From positions 23,142-87,141 of the forward strand of contig QANU01025522.1 in the NCBI GenBank assembly GCA_003254905.1: a stretch of 64,000 bases of DNA, written 5' to 3'. Shown here piece by piece: positions 34,934 through 49,200 of the stretch. The notes beneath the pieces were generated by a model, which was not told where the DNA came from, did no database searches, and saw only the letters and a list, made by a program, of their open reading frames with translations. The position numbers were made by a program, and so were the translations under genes. This DNA comes from Nissolia schottii (taxonomy: Eukaryota > Streptophyta > Magnoliopsida > Fabales > Fabaceae). The stretch's first letter is position 1, and each line of letters starts with the position of its first letter.

Positions 34934-37900
34934 ATGGGTAGGAAGGGAATCGAGCTATTCGATGAAAAACAAAATGGGTTTTTCTCTGTCTGCAATTTGG
35001 GGTCTCATTCATCTCAATGGAGCCTCCAAGATGGGTCCTTTTATCACCCTGGAGGCTTGTTTGCAAGCGTTGGCCAAATGGGTATGGGTTTTGGTGTTCA
35101 GCAACCCAACCCTTCTTCTTCTTCCTCTGATTCGCGTGACAACGGTGGGTTGAAACTCCCCTTCAATGATTTTTACGTGAAGTATGTTCAGTCTCTTGGG
35201 AAGTTTCAGGTTCAAGAGGAGAATGAGGTGGAAGGGGTTAAGGGGAACAAGAAAAGGGGTGGTGGCCTTAAACTGAAGCTTAGGATCAGGAATCCTTCTC
35301 TGAGGAGGCTGTTTAGTGGGGCAATTGCTGGGGCTGTGTCGCGAACCGCGGTGGCGCCGTTGGAGACCATAAGGACTCACTTGATGGTTGGGAGCAGTGG
35401 ACATTCCACCACTGAGGTGTTCAACAACATCATGAAGACCGATGGGTGGAAGGGGCTGTTTAGGGGGAACCTCGTTAATGTCATTCGGGTTGCACCTAGC
35501 AAGGCCATTGAGGTAATATGTGAATTCTTTGTTGATACTTCTCTTTGTTGTTCTATCAGATTTTTTGTTTTTGGATTATTTGATTGTTTCCCTTATATCA
35601 TTTTGATGTATAGGCTGCGCTTATGAATCCGTTGCCTTTTTTATCGATGATTTTGATGCAAAGTGTGGGACTTTTATATTGACTCTTCTATTGCTTTGTG
35701 CATTTCTTTATGTCATCAATTTACTACTGTTAGGAAGATTTGTTTTAGTGGGGCCATTCATGTTTTCAATGGGAAGAATAGTGTTTAACAAACTCTTGAG
35801 TTTATATTTAAACACCACTGCTAATGACTTCAGCTTTAAATTTTGGATTTCTTTTCTAACCTTGCCATAATCAAAGTCTATAATCTGGTACTCTAAAGTC
35901 TTGATTAATGATTTATTGGGAAGGGAGGCCATGACTCTGTATAAATGCCACATAAAATATATACGTCACAATTACCAATTCTTTGGATGATTTTAGAGAG
36001 ATCCCTGAATTTACTGGATTGAGAATTTGTTGTGTTCACCTGATAAGAGGAGTTTTAGTGAGAATTTATAAGTGCTAAAGTTAATATAATGCATCAAAGG
36101 TTTGGGTTATCATTTTTTCTGGGACGGAGCTAGGATGAAATTGTGTTTCAGCATTTTGGCCAGGAGCTAATTTTCTGATTAAACAATTGTGTGATGATAA
36201 TAACCCTTTTAATCCTCATTTTAAATCCATTTGCTACATCCTTTGTTAGCAGTGTTGTGTGAAGCATTATTGTATTATACTATATTCAGCAGCAACGAGC
36301 TGCAAATTGGGTAGTGAAGTTTTCTCGCTTGGGGCACAATGCTATCAACTCCGTCAAACTCCTCCTATGGGACAGTCTCAGATTTTGCTTAATGATTTAT
36401 TGAGAGTAACATTTCCTAGATTAGTTTCTGCTTTGTTTGCTTGGTCTTTTGATCCCTCTTGTCTAACCCAAGAAAAGGTAATTTAGTGCATCTTTTTATA
36501 TGAAGAGAAGGGAGAGTGAGTACTTTGCTAATTAGCTATAATATATGATCACAAAAACTATCATTTAATTGAGGCACAAGACTCCTAAACATGTGATTCA
36601 TGCCTGTCCTCAAACCTTTTGCCTGCCCTGTTGGTCGTGGGTTCTGGTCATAGAAACAGCTCTTTGTTTATGGCGGGAGCTTGTGCACTGGGCCTCCCTT
36701 TCCAACCTTTTCAGATTTCCTCGACATTTCCACTCAATGAAAACTTGTGCTTAATACGACTGTTGCGTTTCATAGTGCTCACTGCCTTCAACCTAGCTCG
36801 ATGTGGCAATTTTCCCCCTGTGCGGTTTTTTTTAACCTAAGGTGCACAATTTTCTTCCTGTTGAAATGTTAATTCAACTTCCAATAAGTCAGCCATACCC
36901 CTGCACTAATGAACTTCATTCCTGACTCCCCAGGGGAATATTTTTGAGGTCCCCATCAGTTCATTTATGTCATAAGTCTAGATGTTTAGCAGTTCTATAA
37001 ATGTCTGTTACTTTTGATGACTTATAAGTTAACATTTATTTAGTCTCTTCAGGAAATATTTACGTCAAGGCAAGCAACTTGGTGGTAGATTGCCAAACCA
37101 TACATGATTCCAGAATCCTTTTGGTATTTAAAAGAGTATTTTTACATTTTGTTCTCATACAATAGAAGCATAGAATCTCATAATCTTCAAACTTCGAAGT
37201 TATAGAAATTGTTTGCCTCACATGTCCTCTGATCCATTTTTTTGAGCACACAGGAAGCAATTGTGGATACAATCTGATTTTGCATTGAGAGAACAAGAAA
37301 TCTCTTTGTTCTTGTACTTGCTAATGTTATATTGGTGTTTCATGCTTCTAATTGTGAAGAGAATAATGTTATCTATCAGACGATAATCAAGTCTTGCGTG
37401 TTGATTTATAAGTATCTCAGTATATTTTCACCTGTCTATGCAGCTATATGCTTATGATACAGTTAACAAGAACCTATCTGCAAAGCCAGGGGAGCAGCCC
37501 AAACTTCCTCTTCCTGCGTCATTGGTTGCAGGCGCCTGTGCTGGAGTGAGTTCAACTTTATGCACATATCCACTTGAGTTACTCAAGACTCGACTAACTA
37601 TCCAGGTATGAACATTAAGCACATACAAGAGCTTGCTTTCCCATATTTATGTTCAGCACCCAACCTAAAAATAAAATGGAAAAAACCTAAGTTGTGTTAG
37701 TAATTTTGCAGAGAGATGCTTATGATGGTCTACTCGATGCATTCTTGAAAATAATTCGAGAGGAGGGCCCTGCGGAACTCTACAGAGGTCTTGTCCCCAG
37801 TCTTATCGGAGTTATTCCATATGCTGCCACCAACTACTTCGCCTACGATACCTTACGGAAAGTGTACCGGAAGGTTTTCAAACAAGAGAAGATTGGCAAC

Positions 37901-38185
37901 ATCGAAACCCTTTTGATTGGATCAGCAGCTGGTGCATTTTCAAGTTCTGCAACATTTCCACTTGAGGTGGCTCGCAAGCATATGCAAGTTGGAGCTCTGA
38001 GTGGAAGGCAGGTTTACAAAAATGTGGTTCATGCCCTGGCATGCATTCTAGAGCAAGAAGGGGTCCCAGGTTTATTTAGAGGGCTGGGACCAAGCTGCAT
38101 GAAGTTGGTGCCGGCCGCCGGAATCTCTTTCATGTGCTATGAAGCATGCAAGAGGATACTGGTAGATAAAGAAGATGAGGAATAA
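34934..38185 (+). CDS. BT1: BT1-type adenine nucleotide transporter (mitochondrial carrier family)
   Basis: Exons 34934-35512, 37444-37605 and 37712-38185 join in phase 0 at both junctions and give 404 residues. Donors are GAG|GTAATA and CAG|GTATGA; acceptors are ATGCAG and TTGCAG. The first 120 residues are a variable, partly Ser-rich extension; then come three mitochondrial-carrier repeats with signatures PLETIR (142-147), PLELLK (236-241) and PLEVAR (330-335), each about 95 residues apart. The start MGRKGIELFDEKQNGFFSVC is typical of dicot BT1 (AtBT1/SHS1, At4g32400); an in-frame TTG nine bases upstream is not needed. BT1 proteins export or exchange adenine nucleotides across plastid envelope and mitochondrial inner membranes. 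Intron 1 is long (1.93 kb) and shows no second gene. The 3' UTR contains a T run with an N (38283-38320). It converges tail to tail with CESA1. Confidence 0.95.
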
Positions 38186-39060
38186 TAGGATGAGGTGATG
38201 TGCTTGGTTTTCCACTGAAGCTAGGAAGCAGAAGTGCTTAACTTGTTTTGGTTTATTTTTTCCACTTATAATTTTGGGTTCCTTTTTTTTTTTTTTTTTT
38301 TNTTTTTTTTTTTTTTTTTAACCCTCCACAGATCATATTTATAAGCATTTGAGAATGGAATAATGGTTTTGGTTTTGAGTTTATTATATCTGTTACAATT
38401 GAGCATTTGATTTTGTCTTGGCTTTCAAGGTCAAAATGAACCCTTGTTGCTGCTGCTTCTAGGTAGTGCTTCTAATGTGACCTTTGCATTAACACCATTA
38501 CACTCGTTATTTCACTCTAACAGATTAGGAAAATGTAGCAGTATCCTACTCAGTTAAATTTCATTTTGAAGAGAATTGACTCAGGAAGGCTCCAAATTGC
38601 AAGCTATTAACTAAGTCACCTTGAAACAAAATATGAATCAATGTACACACAAGAATAACACATTGCTTTTTGCCAGTACTACAAAATTGGATGAGAAAGA
38701 GGCAATACAAAGGAATCAAACGGCAGCACCTTGATTGATTTCACATAATAAATAATTAATATTAGCTGTTCAAAAAATATAACGACGTACATCTCAATAT
38801 GACTATTCTTGTAAGGACCCAAAAAAAGGAACATGCAAAAGAAAAATAAACGTACAATACATAATAACACCAATGATACAAAAGGTTCTTTCTCCATCCA
38901 TCCATCCTTTTCATGCATGAAGGGGGTCAATCCTCCAAAACAACCTTAAATGGACCAAGTTCTTGCTATATACAACACTGCAACCTGGAGTGTCTCCAAA
39001 CAAATGTGGAGGCAAAAGGAGGGGGAATTTAACGCACAAAAAGAATCTCCAAAGATAGTT
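38186..39060. other. shared convergent 3' region of BT1 and CESA1
   Basis: 875 bp separate the two stop codons, so both 3' UTRs lie here. A poly-T run of about 36 bases with one N (38302) sits 100 bp after the BT1 stop. No other gene is seen. Confidence 0.7.
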
Positions 39061-42000
39061 TTAACAGTCTATGCCACATTGACCATTGGCTGCTTTGTTG
39101 GTGCCATTGGTGAAGGGGTCAATCCTCACCCAAAGCAATGAGAATATGGAAGCAAGGAGAATGGACCAAACGATAACAATGGTTGGTGTACGGTTTTGTC
39201 TTCCCAATAGACCCTTCAAGAATGGGTAAAGATGTGCGATGACCCATATAGCAAAGAAGAGCTTCCCAAACAGTGGACCCCACGACTGGTAGCCACTGTT
39301 GATGGCATAGGACACACCAGCAACAATCCCAACCAGGTTCACGATAAGCACTGTTGTGGGGGGGATGAGGAGTGATGTCCATTTGAACACATACAGCTCA
39401 GCAAAATCCCCATCTTCGTCTGATGCCTTCGATGTAACGGTAAAGTTTGTGTCAATGCCGGCTAGGACCTTGAGAAGCCCTTGGAACACGGCAAAAAGAT
39501 GTGCAGACGTCCCTCCGATGACCCAGAACTGTTCGTTCCTCCACCAGTCTTCGATACTGACCCCACTCCACCTAAGCTCAAGGATTGAAGTAGTGAAAAT
39601 GGAGACGAAGAGGAGAATGAACCACATACTGGCAAAGTTGCTTATCTGCATAAAATTAAGCGGATTTCATCAGATCCCCTAAATTTAGAAAGCTCAGATC
39701 AACGATAAGATATAAGCTTGTCAGCAAGAAATGAGAGAAAATTGCTTACCTCAGGAATAATAAATTTATTGGTGAGAAGACAAAATGCAGGAAGCGTACA
39801 GTAAGCAATCAGTGGGATTGAGGTGAGGGGGTAGACAATAGTGTTAATATAAGCAAGTCTCTGAAGATGCATCAACCTCCCATTGTAGCCATACCACAAG
39901 GGACAATGCCTACTTAGAAAGATCTCAATCGAACCCAAGGCCCACCGAAGCACCTGATTGAGACGATCGGAAAGATTGATGGGAGCAGAACCCTTAAATG
40001 CTGGGCGAGGTGGCATGCAATAGATGGAAATCCAACCACGAGCGTGCATCTTAAACCCAGTCAAGATATCTTCAGTCACAGAACCATAGATCCATCCAAT
40101 CTGGTGAAGTCCAAAAAGGTTTAATTAAAAAACTAAAACAAGTTACTGATTAATATCATATCTCGGATTACATTATACCAGTTACCAGAGGATGAAAATC
40201 AAAAGCGAAAAGTAATAAATAGACATGCTCACCTCTTTGCCCCATTCTGTCTTGTCTTCATAACCACAGCTGATAACATGAATTGCTTCCTTAAGAAGGG
40301 TGGCAGGGTTGGTTGATGGTGGAATGCCACCCATTTCCATGAAGGTGGCAGCAATAAAAACTGGAGACTGGCCAAATCGTTTCTCTAAGCTCTTTTGAGA
40401 CATAAGTAGTGACCTCTCATCGTCATACCCTGCAAAAGGATGCATTAGATATATAACTTAGGATAAGACATTTTTTTTTTGATACATTGTTATCTCTTCT
40501 ATCAGAAAATTTTGTATACTCTACATATCTGGCAAACAAACTATATAGCAAATTAGTTTAAAATATCAGTGAGATCAGTGGGACGAGGAGAAATGAAATT
40601 GCATGAAATTCAACAAATTCGGGAGTTAAGGTGATATTTTTTATTTTTTATAATAACATACCTTCAACACCCTCTTCTATGTCTTCCATATTAAAGATTG
40701 GAACGGTGGATTCGGTTCTTTTCATTCCCCTCTTCTTGTCATTGTACTTCTTATTGCCTCCCCTTCCCTTCTTCCTAGAACCCCAACAACTCTTCACAAT
40801 AATGTTAGGCTCTAAATCCTCCTCAGTCAAAACAGGATCATAACCATATAAAGCCTGCCTATTGAAACAGCAACCAGTTCCCACATAGACTGGGCCCTGA
40901 ACACCATCCAGCCCTTTCAAGTTGATCTATAGGTACACAAAAGAAATGAAGTTTAACCAAGGCAACAAAGAGTAAGCAAGGAAGGAAAATATTTCCTTGT
41001 TGCAACTTAACAAAGGAAAAAGTGAGACATACATCAAAGAACACAATATTGCGATTGGCATATCGATCGTGCAAATCAATGCCATCGAACCTCTGAGGGA
41101 ATTGTACGTAGCATGTTTTCTTTCCAAGAACAGGGTCCATCATGAAACACATGGCTTCTTTAAGAGCTTTGCTGTTATTGAAGTAGTGATCACAATCGAC
41201 GTTCAAGAGATATGCACCATTGGTCAAGACAGCAGAAACTCGAATCTACATCACACAAGATAAATCTTAGTTAGATATGCTCAGAAAATATCCTGGCGAA
41301 ACGGAAGGGGGGAAAAAAGCACAACCGTCATACCCAACCATAATCATGAAAAAGAAATGCCAGATAGGTTTTGCAGCAAGGAAGCACAATAATTTTACCC
41401 ACTCACTCGGATACAAAATTCACATGACTAACAAGCAACATCATTCACAGCCTAAAACAGCTACATTTTTTTTTTGTACAATTAGTTTAGTAACTCATAG
41501 TCTACTACTACTGTGCAACATTGAATCAGACTAACAGAATCACTTCGAAGGTTATTTTCCAAATATATTCAGTTTTATGACATGCTGATGAAAAAAACCT
41601 ACTACATGAAGGCCGCCATTAACTCAATAAAAGAAAAACAAGACAAACATTGAAGGAAAAAAAAATTATACATCAGGTAAAACCATAAAATCAATAAAAT
41701 AAGACACTCTAGCATGACAAACCAAAGCATTCATAGCTCCAGCCTTCTTGTGATGTTGGAAGCCTGGTCGCTTCTCACGAGAAACATAAACAAGTCTAGG
41801 AAGTTCATTGCCATCTGTATCAAGCCCTCCACTATGACCTAAAAACACCTGCATAGAACAAAGTATTACGATTAAATTGAAATTATAACATAAAAGGGGA
41901 AGAGATTATATGTGCACTTCAGAGAAAATGCAATACCTGAATCATTCCAGGGTGATCCCTAGGATTATTTCCAGGCCAAGGAGTTCCATCCTGCATTGTC

Positions 42001-44709
42001 CAACCTTCTTCTGGCATCTTTTGAGCTTTGGCTACAAGGGCATTGATTCTTATTTTGAATTCTTCATATTCTCTCTGTTAAGCAAAATTATCTATATTTA
42101 GTTTTCAATATCCGTCCACCCAAAGACATGCCAGGGTTTGGCGATCAGATTGCATATAAATACTTAATTGGACATAGAATCACAATCCTCAAGACCAACC
42201 TTCATTGCTCGTCGCTCCTTTACAAAAGAAGGTTGAATCTTGTCCTTCAAGTAATCAATCTTCTGGGCAAAATAAAACTCAGGGGCTCTTGGCTCAATAT
42301 TGTGCTTTTTACAAAAGGGAACCCACTTCTTAGCAAACTCTGCTGTTTCTGAAAGGGCTTCAAAGGTCAACATAGCTGAACCATCGTCTGACACATAGCA
42401 GGAAACCTTGTCTACAGGATAATCGACAGAAAGTATAGACAAAACAGTGTTTGCAGTTACAAGTGGAGGCTCTTTGAGGGGATCCACTGTACTAACAAAA
42501 ATATCAACAGGAGCCAACTGCGATGGTTCTCCGTCACGATCATATCTAAAGAAGACAAATTAAGATTAGTGAAATAGAAAATGCCACATCATAATAAAAC
42601 CCAGAAGCCAATCTCAACAAAACAAGGATAAAAATGAGTGATCCAGACCTTAAAGCAAGCCTATCAAGGTAAGTCTCACGATTAATGGGAAACCATTTAG
42701 GAAACTGATCCAAGAGCCAGGATAACGCAAACCAAATCTCACAAATAACTGAAGTCATCCACAATGGGTATGCATCCTTCACAGGGTGAGTTACACGATA
42801 TTGTAAGAAGAAGCCAAGAATAATCAGCCGGAGTATGATAACAACACGATATGGGGTCAGCTGAGATGAAGGGATAGGCACCACACGACTCAAGGGCTGT
42901 CTAGCATCATCAACCCTGTTAAGAACAAACTCACTTGACCATGTGACTTAAGGTTTAAAAAAATGAAATTCAAAACTGCATAAGCATTGAAAGCTACAAT
43001 TTTCTCCATGTAAGTTTTCTAACAAATAGCAAACAAAATTGCAATAGGCGACTTACATTTGAAGTTCTTCTCCATTTGAACCAGTCCCTTCAATGTCTCC
43101 TCCTTTCCCTTCGTTGTATCTACCAGTCATTTGGACCATATTTTTCTCCTGCTTGAGTTTCCAACCTTCAACCCTTTCTTTCCAGTCAACATTTCCCAAA
43201 CCATAAGAATTTAAGTCCTTGGAAGGGTCCACAATTCTTACTGGAACTGTAATTACAAAAATATGGTCAATCAAAAATTTATAATAGCCATTAAATATCA
43301 TATGGTAGCATTGCTTCAAGTTCACTATATACCTGGTTGCCTTGGATCAACATAGGGAAGTGAGTGAACCTTTTCAGATGGGCCCAAAGGACCAGATGTA
43401 GTTCGCACAGATTGCGTATCAGGAGTAGGAATTTCACCCGACATCTGACCATATAAAGAGACAATTATTAACAATGTCGTACCAAATACGAATTATGAGC
43501 AAAGGATTATTGACCAACTGGAAGTCGAAAAAGACAAGTAAAATGTAATTACTCCCACAAAGGAACATATGCAATATTAGTTAAAGAGAATATAAGAAAG
43601 AAGTTCATCATAACATCTTAGATGATTGTTCTTCACTTCTACATCACATCCCCATAACACAACTGACATTGTGTAATAACATTATGAAGTAAAGATCCAT
43701 TGACAGCAACAACAGTGAGAAGCTCAACATCAGTTCAACACACTACCGGCTGGCCGTTGGTGAGGAGGGGAATCGGTTGGTGAGGATCACGCCTAGACGA
43801 TGAAGAGAGGTCAGCATCGTCTTCCCACTGCCGCTTTGCCTTGGTATTCCCTTGGCCATAACTGAACTCATTCTCTAGATCATCATCATCATCTTCTTCA
43901 TCATCTCCCTCCACTCGAGGACTCCCTGAAATCCACAATCACCTCATTCATTTCAATACCAAGATACAAGATCACATAATAAGAAAACAAAAAGAAACAA
44001 CATATGCACAAGCCAACCTCTGTGCCTCTTGTATCTGGTCTTGCACTGGGGGCAAGACTGATTCCCATCCTTCCGCTCATACTCGTAGCAAGGGCGACAA
44101 ACCGGGAAGGCACACTCATTGCAAGCAACAAAGACATCACCGGTGGCCGTTATCCCAACATTATCACCACAAATTTGGCAGATTTGGCCATTCAAATTCT
44201 TCAAGGGCTTAGACTGCAGACCATAAGTCATTATCACACAAGTTAGAATCATGCAACAAATTTCTTATAAAAACAACATGACTGATCACTAATAATATTT
44301 CTTCGAGAAAAATTAAAACAAAATAAAATAAAATAAACCAAACTTGAAGATCAATCTCAACCCCCACAAAAATAAAAAAGAGTGAACACACAGATCAGAT
44401 CTGAACGCCGAAAGGGCATTCTAAGAAGAAACCCCTAAACCCAAAACAGAAGCCGACACAACAAAATTCAATCTGATCACTACACCAACCATTACTCAAT
44501 TCCAAAGAAAATGATAAATAAAAATAAAATAAACCAGGTCCTTAAGAGTAGTTAGAGAGTTGCGAAACAAGGGACAAGAACAACATTGCAATGATCCTCA
44601 TAAACAAGAAAAGAAAAAAACTAACCCCACTGTCAGAAGAATCGTGGCGAATCCGAACAAGCTCGTTCCGTTTGTGAGACCCAGCAACCATTCCAGCGGT
44701 TGCTTCCAT
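39061..44709 (-). CDS. CESA1: cellulose synthase catalytic subunit, CESA1 class
   Basis: Fourteen exons (minus strand): 44709-44626, 44213-44018, 43925-43747, 43444-43333, 43246-43057, 42915-42649, 42545-42200, 42074-41937, 41848-41723, 41245-41033, 40926-40662, 40429-40233, 40100-39750, 39645-39061. Together they make 3249 nt, 1082 residues, with every junction in phase and GT-AG. Order: N-terminal [24 protein letters not shown]-type zinc finger with CxxC pairs at 40-84; acidic variable region; two membrane helices in exon 6; glycosyltransferase-2 core with DDG (396-398), DCD (563-565), TED (780-782) and QVLRW (820-824); six C-terminal helices. The start, the [20 protein letters not shown] block and one-residue length difference from AtCESA1 (1081, At4g32410) place it in the primary-wall CESA1/CESA10 class. 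It works in the plasma-membrane rosette with CESA3 and CESA6-like subunits, making beta-1,4-glucan from UDP-glucose. The 5' leader is GA-rich. The tail ends in NGQCGIDC. Confidence 0.97.
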
Positions 44710-46201
44710 CTTCTTTCTCCTCTCAACAGAGAAAGGTACTCTCGCAGTGGCAGCAGATCAACAGCGGAAGAAGATCACGATCGTGTTGAGATGATTTGGA
44801 ATCAATGAGGGAAAGGAAAAAGCTTGAAAATCTTGGCCCATTCAATACGCCATCTCTTTTTCTCTCTCTCAATGTCTTCACTTCCAGGCTCCAGCTAGCA
44901 CTTACACACACTCACTCTGTTCTTGTATGCTTTTGGTTTTACCGGCTGGACTGGTTTCCGGTTAACGCTGTCGTTTTTTTGAGTCGATTGAGCTGCAGCT
45001 TCTGCGGCTCGGCTCGGCCTACATTTACGGGCTCTTTTGAGGTCGGGACCAATCGTGTGTGGACACGTGGTTCACAAGGGAAGGGGACAAAGAAGCCATG
45101 TGCGGATTCGGGTGTTGCTGAAGCGGTACCAGGCTGTCTGATGGACTACCGGCTGCTGCCGGTTTTGGTTACCCCTGCTGTCGGTGCCCACGCGATTTTA
45201 GTTGGAAAAGTGAAGTGTTACTACTTCCGTCATTCGTGAAACTACAAGTCTGCCCCCGTTATGCAAATGTGAGACTTCGTAATAAGTCGACCCCGTTACA
45301 ACTACCGCTGATTAATTTTCTTTTGTCTATTTCATTGACCAGTATGTTAATCCAACTACTACTTTTTATTTTATAGAATAAATAAACTACAGGTAATTAT
45401 TGGAGATTTCGGTAGGAATAAATTATTCCACGGAGAAAAGCAATGTACCCATGGCTTTTTGTCAGATATTTTTATGGTTTTGACAATGTATACTGTTATA
45501 GCACCATCTTCTACTTTAATTGCTTGGTACAAACCCAAAATTTTATGGCAAGGTTGTTGAATTGAAATGCAGCAAGATAAATATATCAAAAACTTTGGGC
45601 AACAAATTATTTTCAAGTTTTCTATGAAGGATCTTGCATATCTTAAATATGCTTAAAAAATTGGGGAGGGGTTGTAACATCTCCCTTCACACTGACTTCA
45701 GTTCTTCAAATAACAAACAGAATTTGATAAAAATACAAGCAGCATATTTCTGAAATTAAAAATCCTTTAAAAATCCCACAATTGGACTGAATTATTAACT
45801 ACGAAGAGTGGGTGTGGCTTCCTTTGCCGACACAACTTTTTCTAAGTCCGAGTGTCAATTTGACACTTGTGTGGATGCTTAATCTGGTTGCGTGCAGCAA
45901 TGCGTAAAGCTTAAGAACAAATTATAATTGATCATTACATTTTGGATGAAAGATTCTCGTGTTACGAAAAGAACTAAGAACACCATTAGGTGGCTACACA
46001 GTTTATTTATTATCCTTTTTATGCTACTATTTTAGTTTATTTTTGTGATTGGATCCAGAGGACCAAAATTGCACATTAGCCCCATATTTAATAGCCAATG
46101 CCATAGTGGACAGGGTTGGATAAAAATGGTTTTCTATACAATTGTTAAGACTTGTCACACAGCTTACATCATTACAAAACAAATCAAAGAAGATGAAGTC
46201 T
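44710..46201. other. CESA1 upstream region and OCP3 3' region
   Basis: CESA1 and OCP3 are both on the minus strand, so this 1.5 kb holds the CESA1 5' UTR/promoter (44710 to roughly 45300, with a CTCTTTTTCTCTCTCTC tract that is GA-rich in the transcript) and the OCP3 3' UTR near 46200. No other gene is seen; reading frames at 44796-45239 lack recognisable content. Confidence 0.55.
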
Positions 46202-49200
46202 TCAAGCAGTTTCTGATACAGATCGCTGGTAAGGAGTGCGATTCTCGGGAACTCCCTCCTCAGCACGTTTGTCTTCAAACCACTTGACTACTCTTCTTCG
46301 AGGAATGTTGGTTACATGCACGATGCTACTGATCATTGCATTCTGCATTGGAATTCAACACCGACAGACGAGGGAATCAAAGTTAACTACAAACTATCAT
46401 TTAAAGATATCAGCAAAATCTAATTATAATAACTAGCAAGACACATGTTATTACTAAATGCTACATATCATTCTTTTTTTAGGTTAAAGATGTAATGCTA
46501 TTAAGTAATGCACTGCAGTTTGATCAAGTTGTGTATTTTTCTTTGTTATGTTTCTTTTTTATCACTTCTGTTTGAAGGCAAATAAAGATAAGTTGTGCAT
46601 GTGTGTTGTTTAATGACTTAAGAGAAAATATATATATATTACATTTCCCCTATTCTGTAAAGTTTCTATCTCTCTCAGACTAACATGGAACAATTGGTCT
46701 GAGCACTGAGAATAAGAACCGTTTATTGACCTTCGTTTTGGCAAGTACGTGTCATGGAAATTTCCAAACAAAAATAGGAGTATAGCACATAACCATGAAA
46801 CAGACACAATGGTATACTAGTGCAAGCATGCATTAACTGAAGTTTCGGCCACAAAACCTTTGATTTAAGAAGGGACTTCTATTAGAAGAGAAAAATAAAG
46901 TAAATCAAATCAGAAAATCGAGTCAAGTCTGATAATAAGTCAATGAATATTTTGTTTGTTAGGCATGGATGACCTTTCATAAAACTTGTTATGCCGAAGC
47001 AAGGTAAAATTTACTTACAGTGGGCCGCTTTGATCTGCTATAAACTTTCTCCAGAGTGTCCACTTGTGCCTTTTTCAATCTCTTTTGAGCAGACCATCTA
47101 TGTTGCATGACATGAACAGGTACTTTAGCCGTGGATCCAGATTCTGCACGGTCCGTACTTGTTTCTTCAGGAACAATCTCTCTGGGTTTAGTCTCAAGTG
47201 GCATTACTGTTGCCTTGGGTTCATCGGGTACTGACAGACTCATCATCAGAAGATTTGGAGGGGGGTCACGGAGCAACTCAAGAACAAGAGCCCTATCAAG
47301 ACAAAGCTCAGCAGCAAGATTTTTAATCTGCAACAAATAAGAAAGATAAATTTGAGAAGCAGAGTCAAGAAGTTAAATTGAGGAACTTACTTGGCATAGG
47401 TCTTTCATATTAAGTATGTATGACAATACAAAGGTTTAACTTAATTTCCCCCCATCCTTTCTTCATCATTTAAACACACAGTGATTAGTGACTACCTTCC
47501 AATTCGCACCCCTTTCAACAAAACTCAATCCCAAGTTCCTAATCTTAACAATTGAAAAACGAAACAAAACTTCCAAGTTGAAGTTATCATTTTCACAAAA
47601 TTAACTACAGATCATATGCAGTAACTAGTGCAAACCACTTTGAATCAGAGTCACTCAGGAAGCAAGAAACCCAATTTGGCTGGTTCATCTTTTCCTTCTA
47701 CTTAAAAACCAACCAGGCTATCGCCAATAATAATAACAACAACAATAATAACATTTGTGCTATATTAGGCAGCTTGCGCCGGCCAACAACCACAAAAATG
47801 AGGCCCCAGGTAGAAAAATCAGAACGCGAACCATATCACTAACAATATTGGAATCAATAACTTACACAAATGGTTGACAATTCCCGCTCACAGATTTTGA
47901 TCTCTTAAAACACAAGTCAATATGTGGCACAGTTCCAATGAAAATGATACAGCCTACAGGCACGTCAAGTAAGGAAGACAACCACTTAACCTCTGCAAAG
48001 TTTAATCACTAATTAAACAACCCCATCATCTGACACCACTTAGTTACGGTCCATAACAATTAAAGATAGTTATCATTAATCCATTCAGAAAATAACTAGT
48101 TATATAAAGAAATGGAACTGGAATAAAAGACTAGCAACCTGTTTGGAAACCCCCATGGAATTGAATTCACTCAGGAATTGAATTCAATTCCATGGTTTAA
48201 AACACAATAATGGCAATGAATTCAATTCTAATGAGAATTCAATTCTAATGAGAATTCAATTCCTAAAAAGAGGCCCAAAGTAAACCATAGCACTTTTGGC
48301 CTGAATTGGGAATTTCATTTGAAAACTTCAAAAATGCCCTTCATCCTTTATCCCTTTTCTTCTCCGTTGAACCCCTCTCGTCAAAAGCGACTTCCCACCT
48401 CATCCTCCTCCTCGTTGACCCCCCACATCCTCCTCTCCGACAAGCCCTTCTCCTTCAACCTCCTCCTCTCCACCAATCTCCCACCTATATTCCAAGACAT
48501 CCAAAAAAAATAATACCTCCTTTGATTTTTTGTGATAGAAAGCATTAGCTACTTTGGTTTTTTCTTTTTTGACAAGCACGAGGTTATGGCTGCCGAGCAC
48601 AATTAGAAAAGCAATTAGAATACCTCCTTTGGTTTTTTGTGACATAGAGCACCAGGTTGAGATAGATATGAGATGGAGATGGGGCAGGGTGTGTGAGTAA
48701 TGAGGATAGGTTAGAAATGTCGTATACATTGTTTCAATTCAATTCTTTACTTTAATAGTTTATTCCAAACATTAGAATTGAATTCAATTCATACTTGAAT
48801 CAATTTCATCATGAATTGAATTCTTTTTTATCTAAAAAATTGATTCCAAACAGGTTGTAGGAAAGGAAAAGGGGAGTGCAACAATTGCACAAACAATTGA
48901 AAGGCACTTACGCTTGTTTTACGGCGACCAGCTTTCAAAGCCCTAGCCAATTTCTTCATTTGCCAGGTCCTAAGCTTGGGCAACCTTTCATCTCCCTCAT
49001 CATCTTCCTCTTCTGCATCATTACCACCAGTTTCTGCATCATTTACGTCTGGATTCAACGTTCCAGCATCAAAATCCCCCAATGCTTCCTCCAACTCTCG
49101 TTCCAACAATGCCAGGTCTTCTTCACTTATCTCGTCGTCGTCGCTGCCGCCATCTTTAGACAAATCGTCGTTCTTGAGATCTTCTTCGAGTTGCTTGAAT

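Noticed and set aside
35009..35404. 131-codon minus-strand frame within BT1 exon 1
   Set aside because: It is a shadow of the carrier gene; the sense frame has carrier signatures.
35513..37443. Second gene within BT1 intron 1
   Set aside because: Several short frames exist but none has recognisable content or splice continuity; they appear to be chance frames in a long intron.
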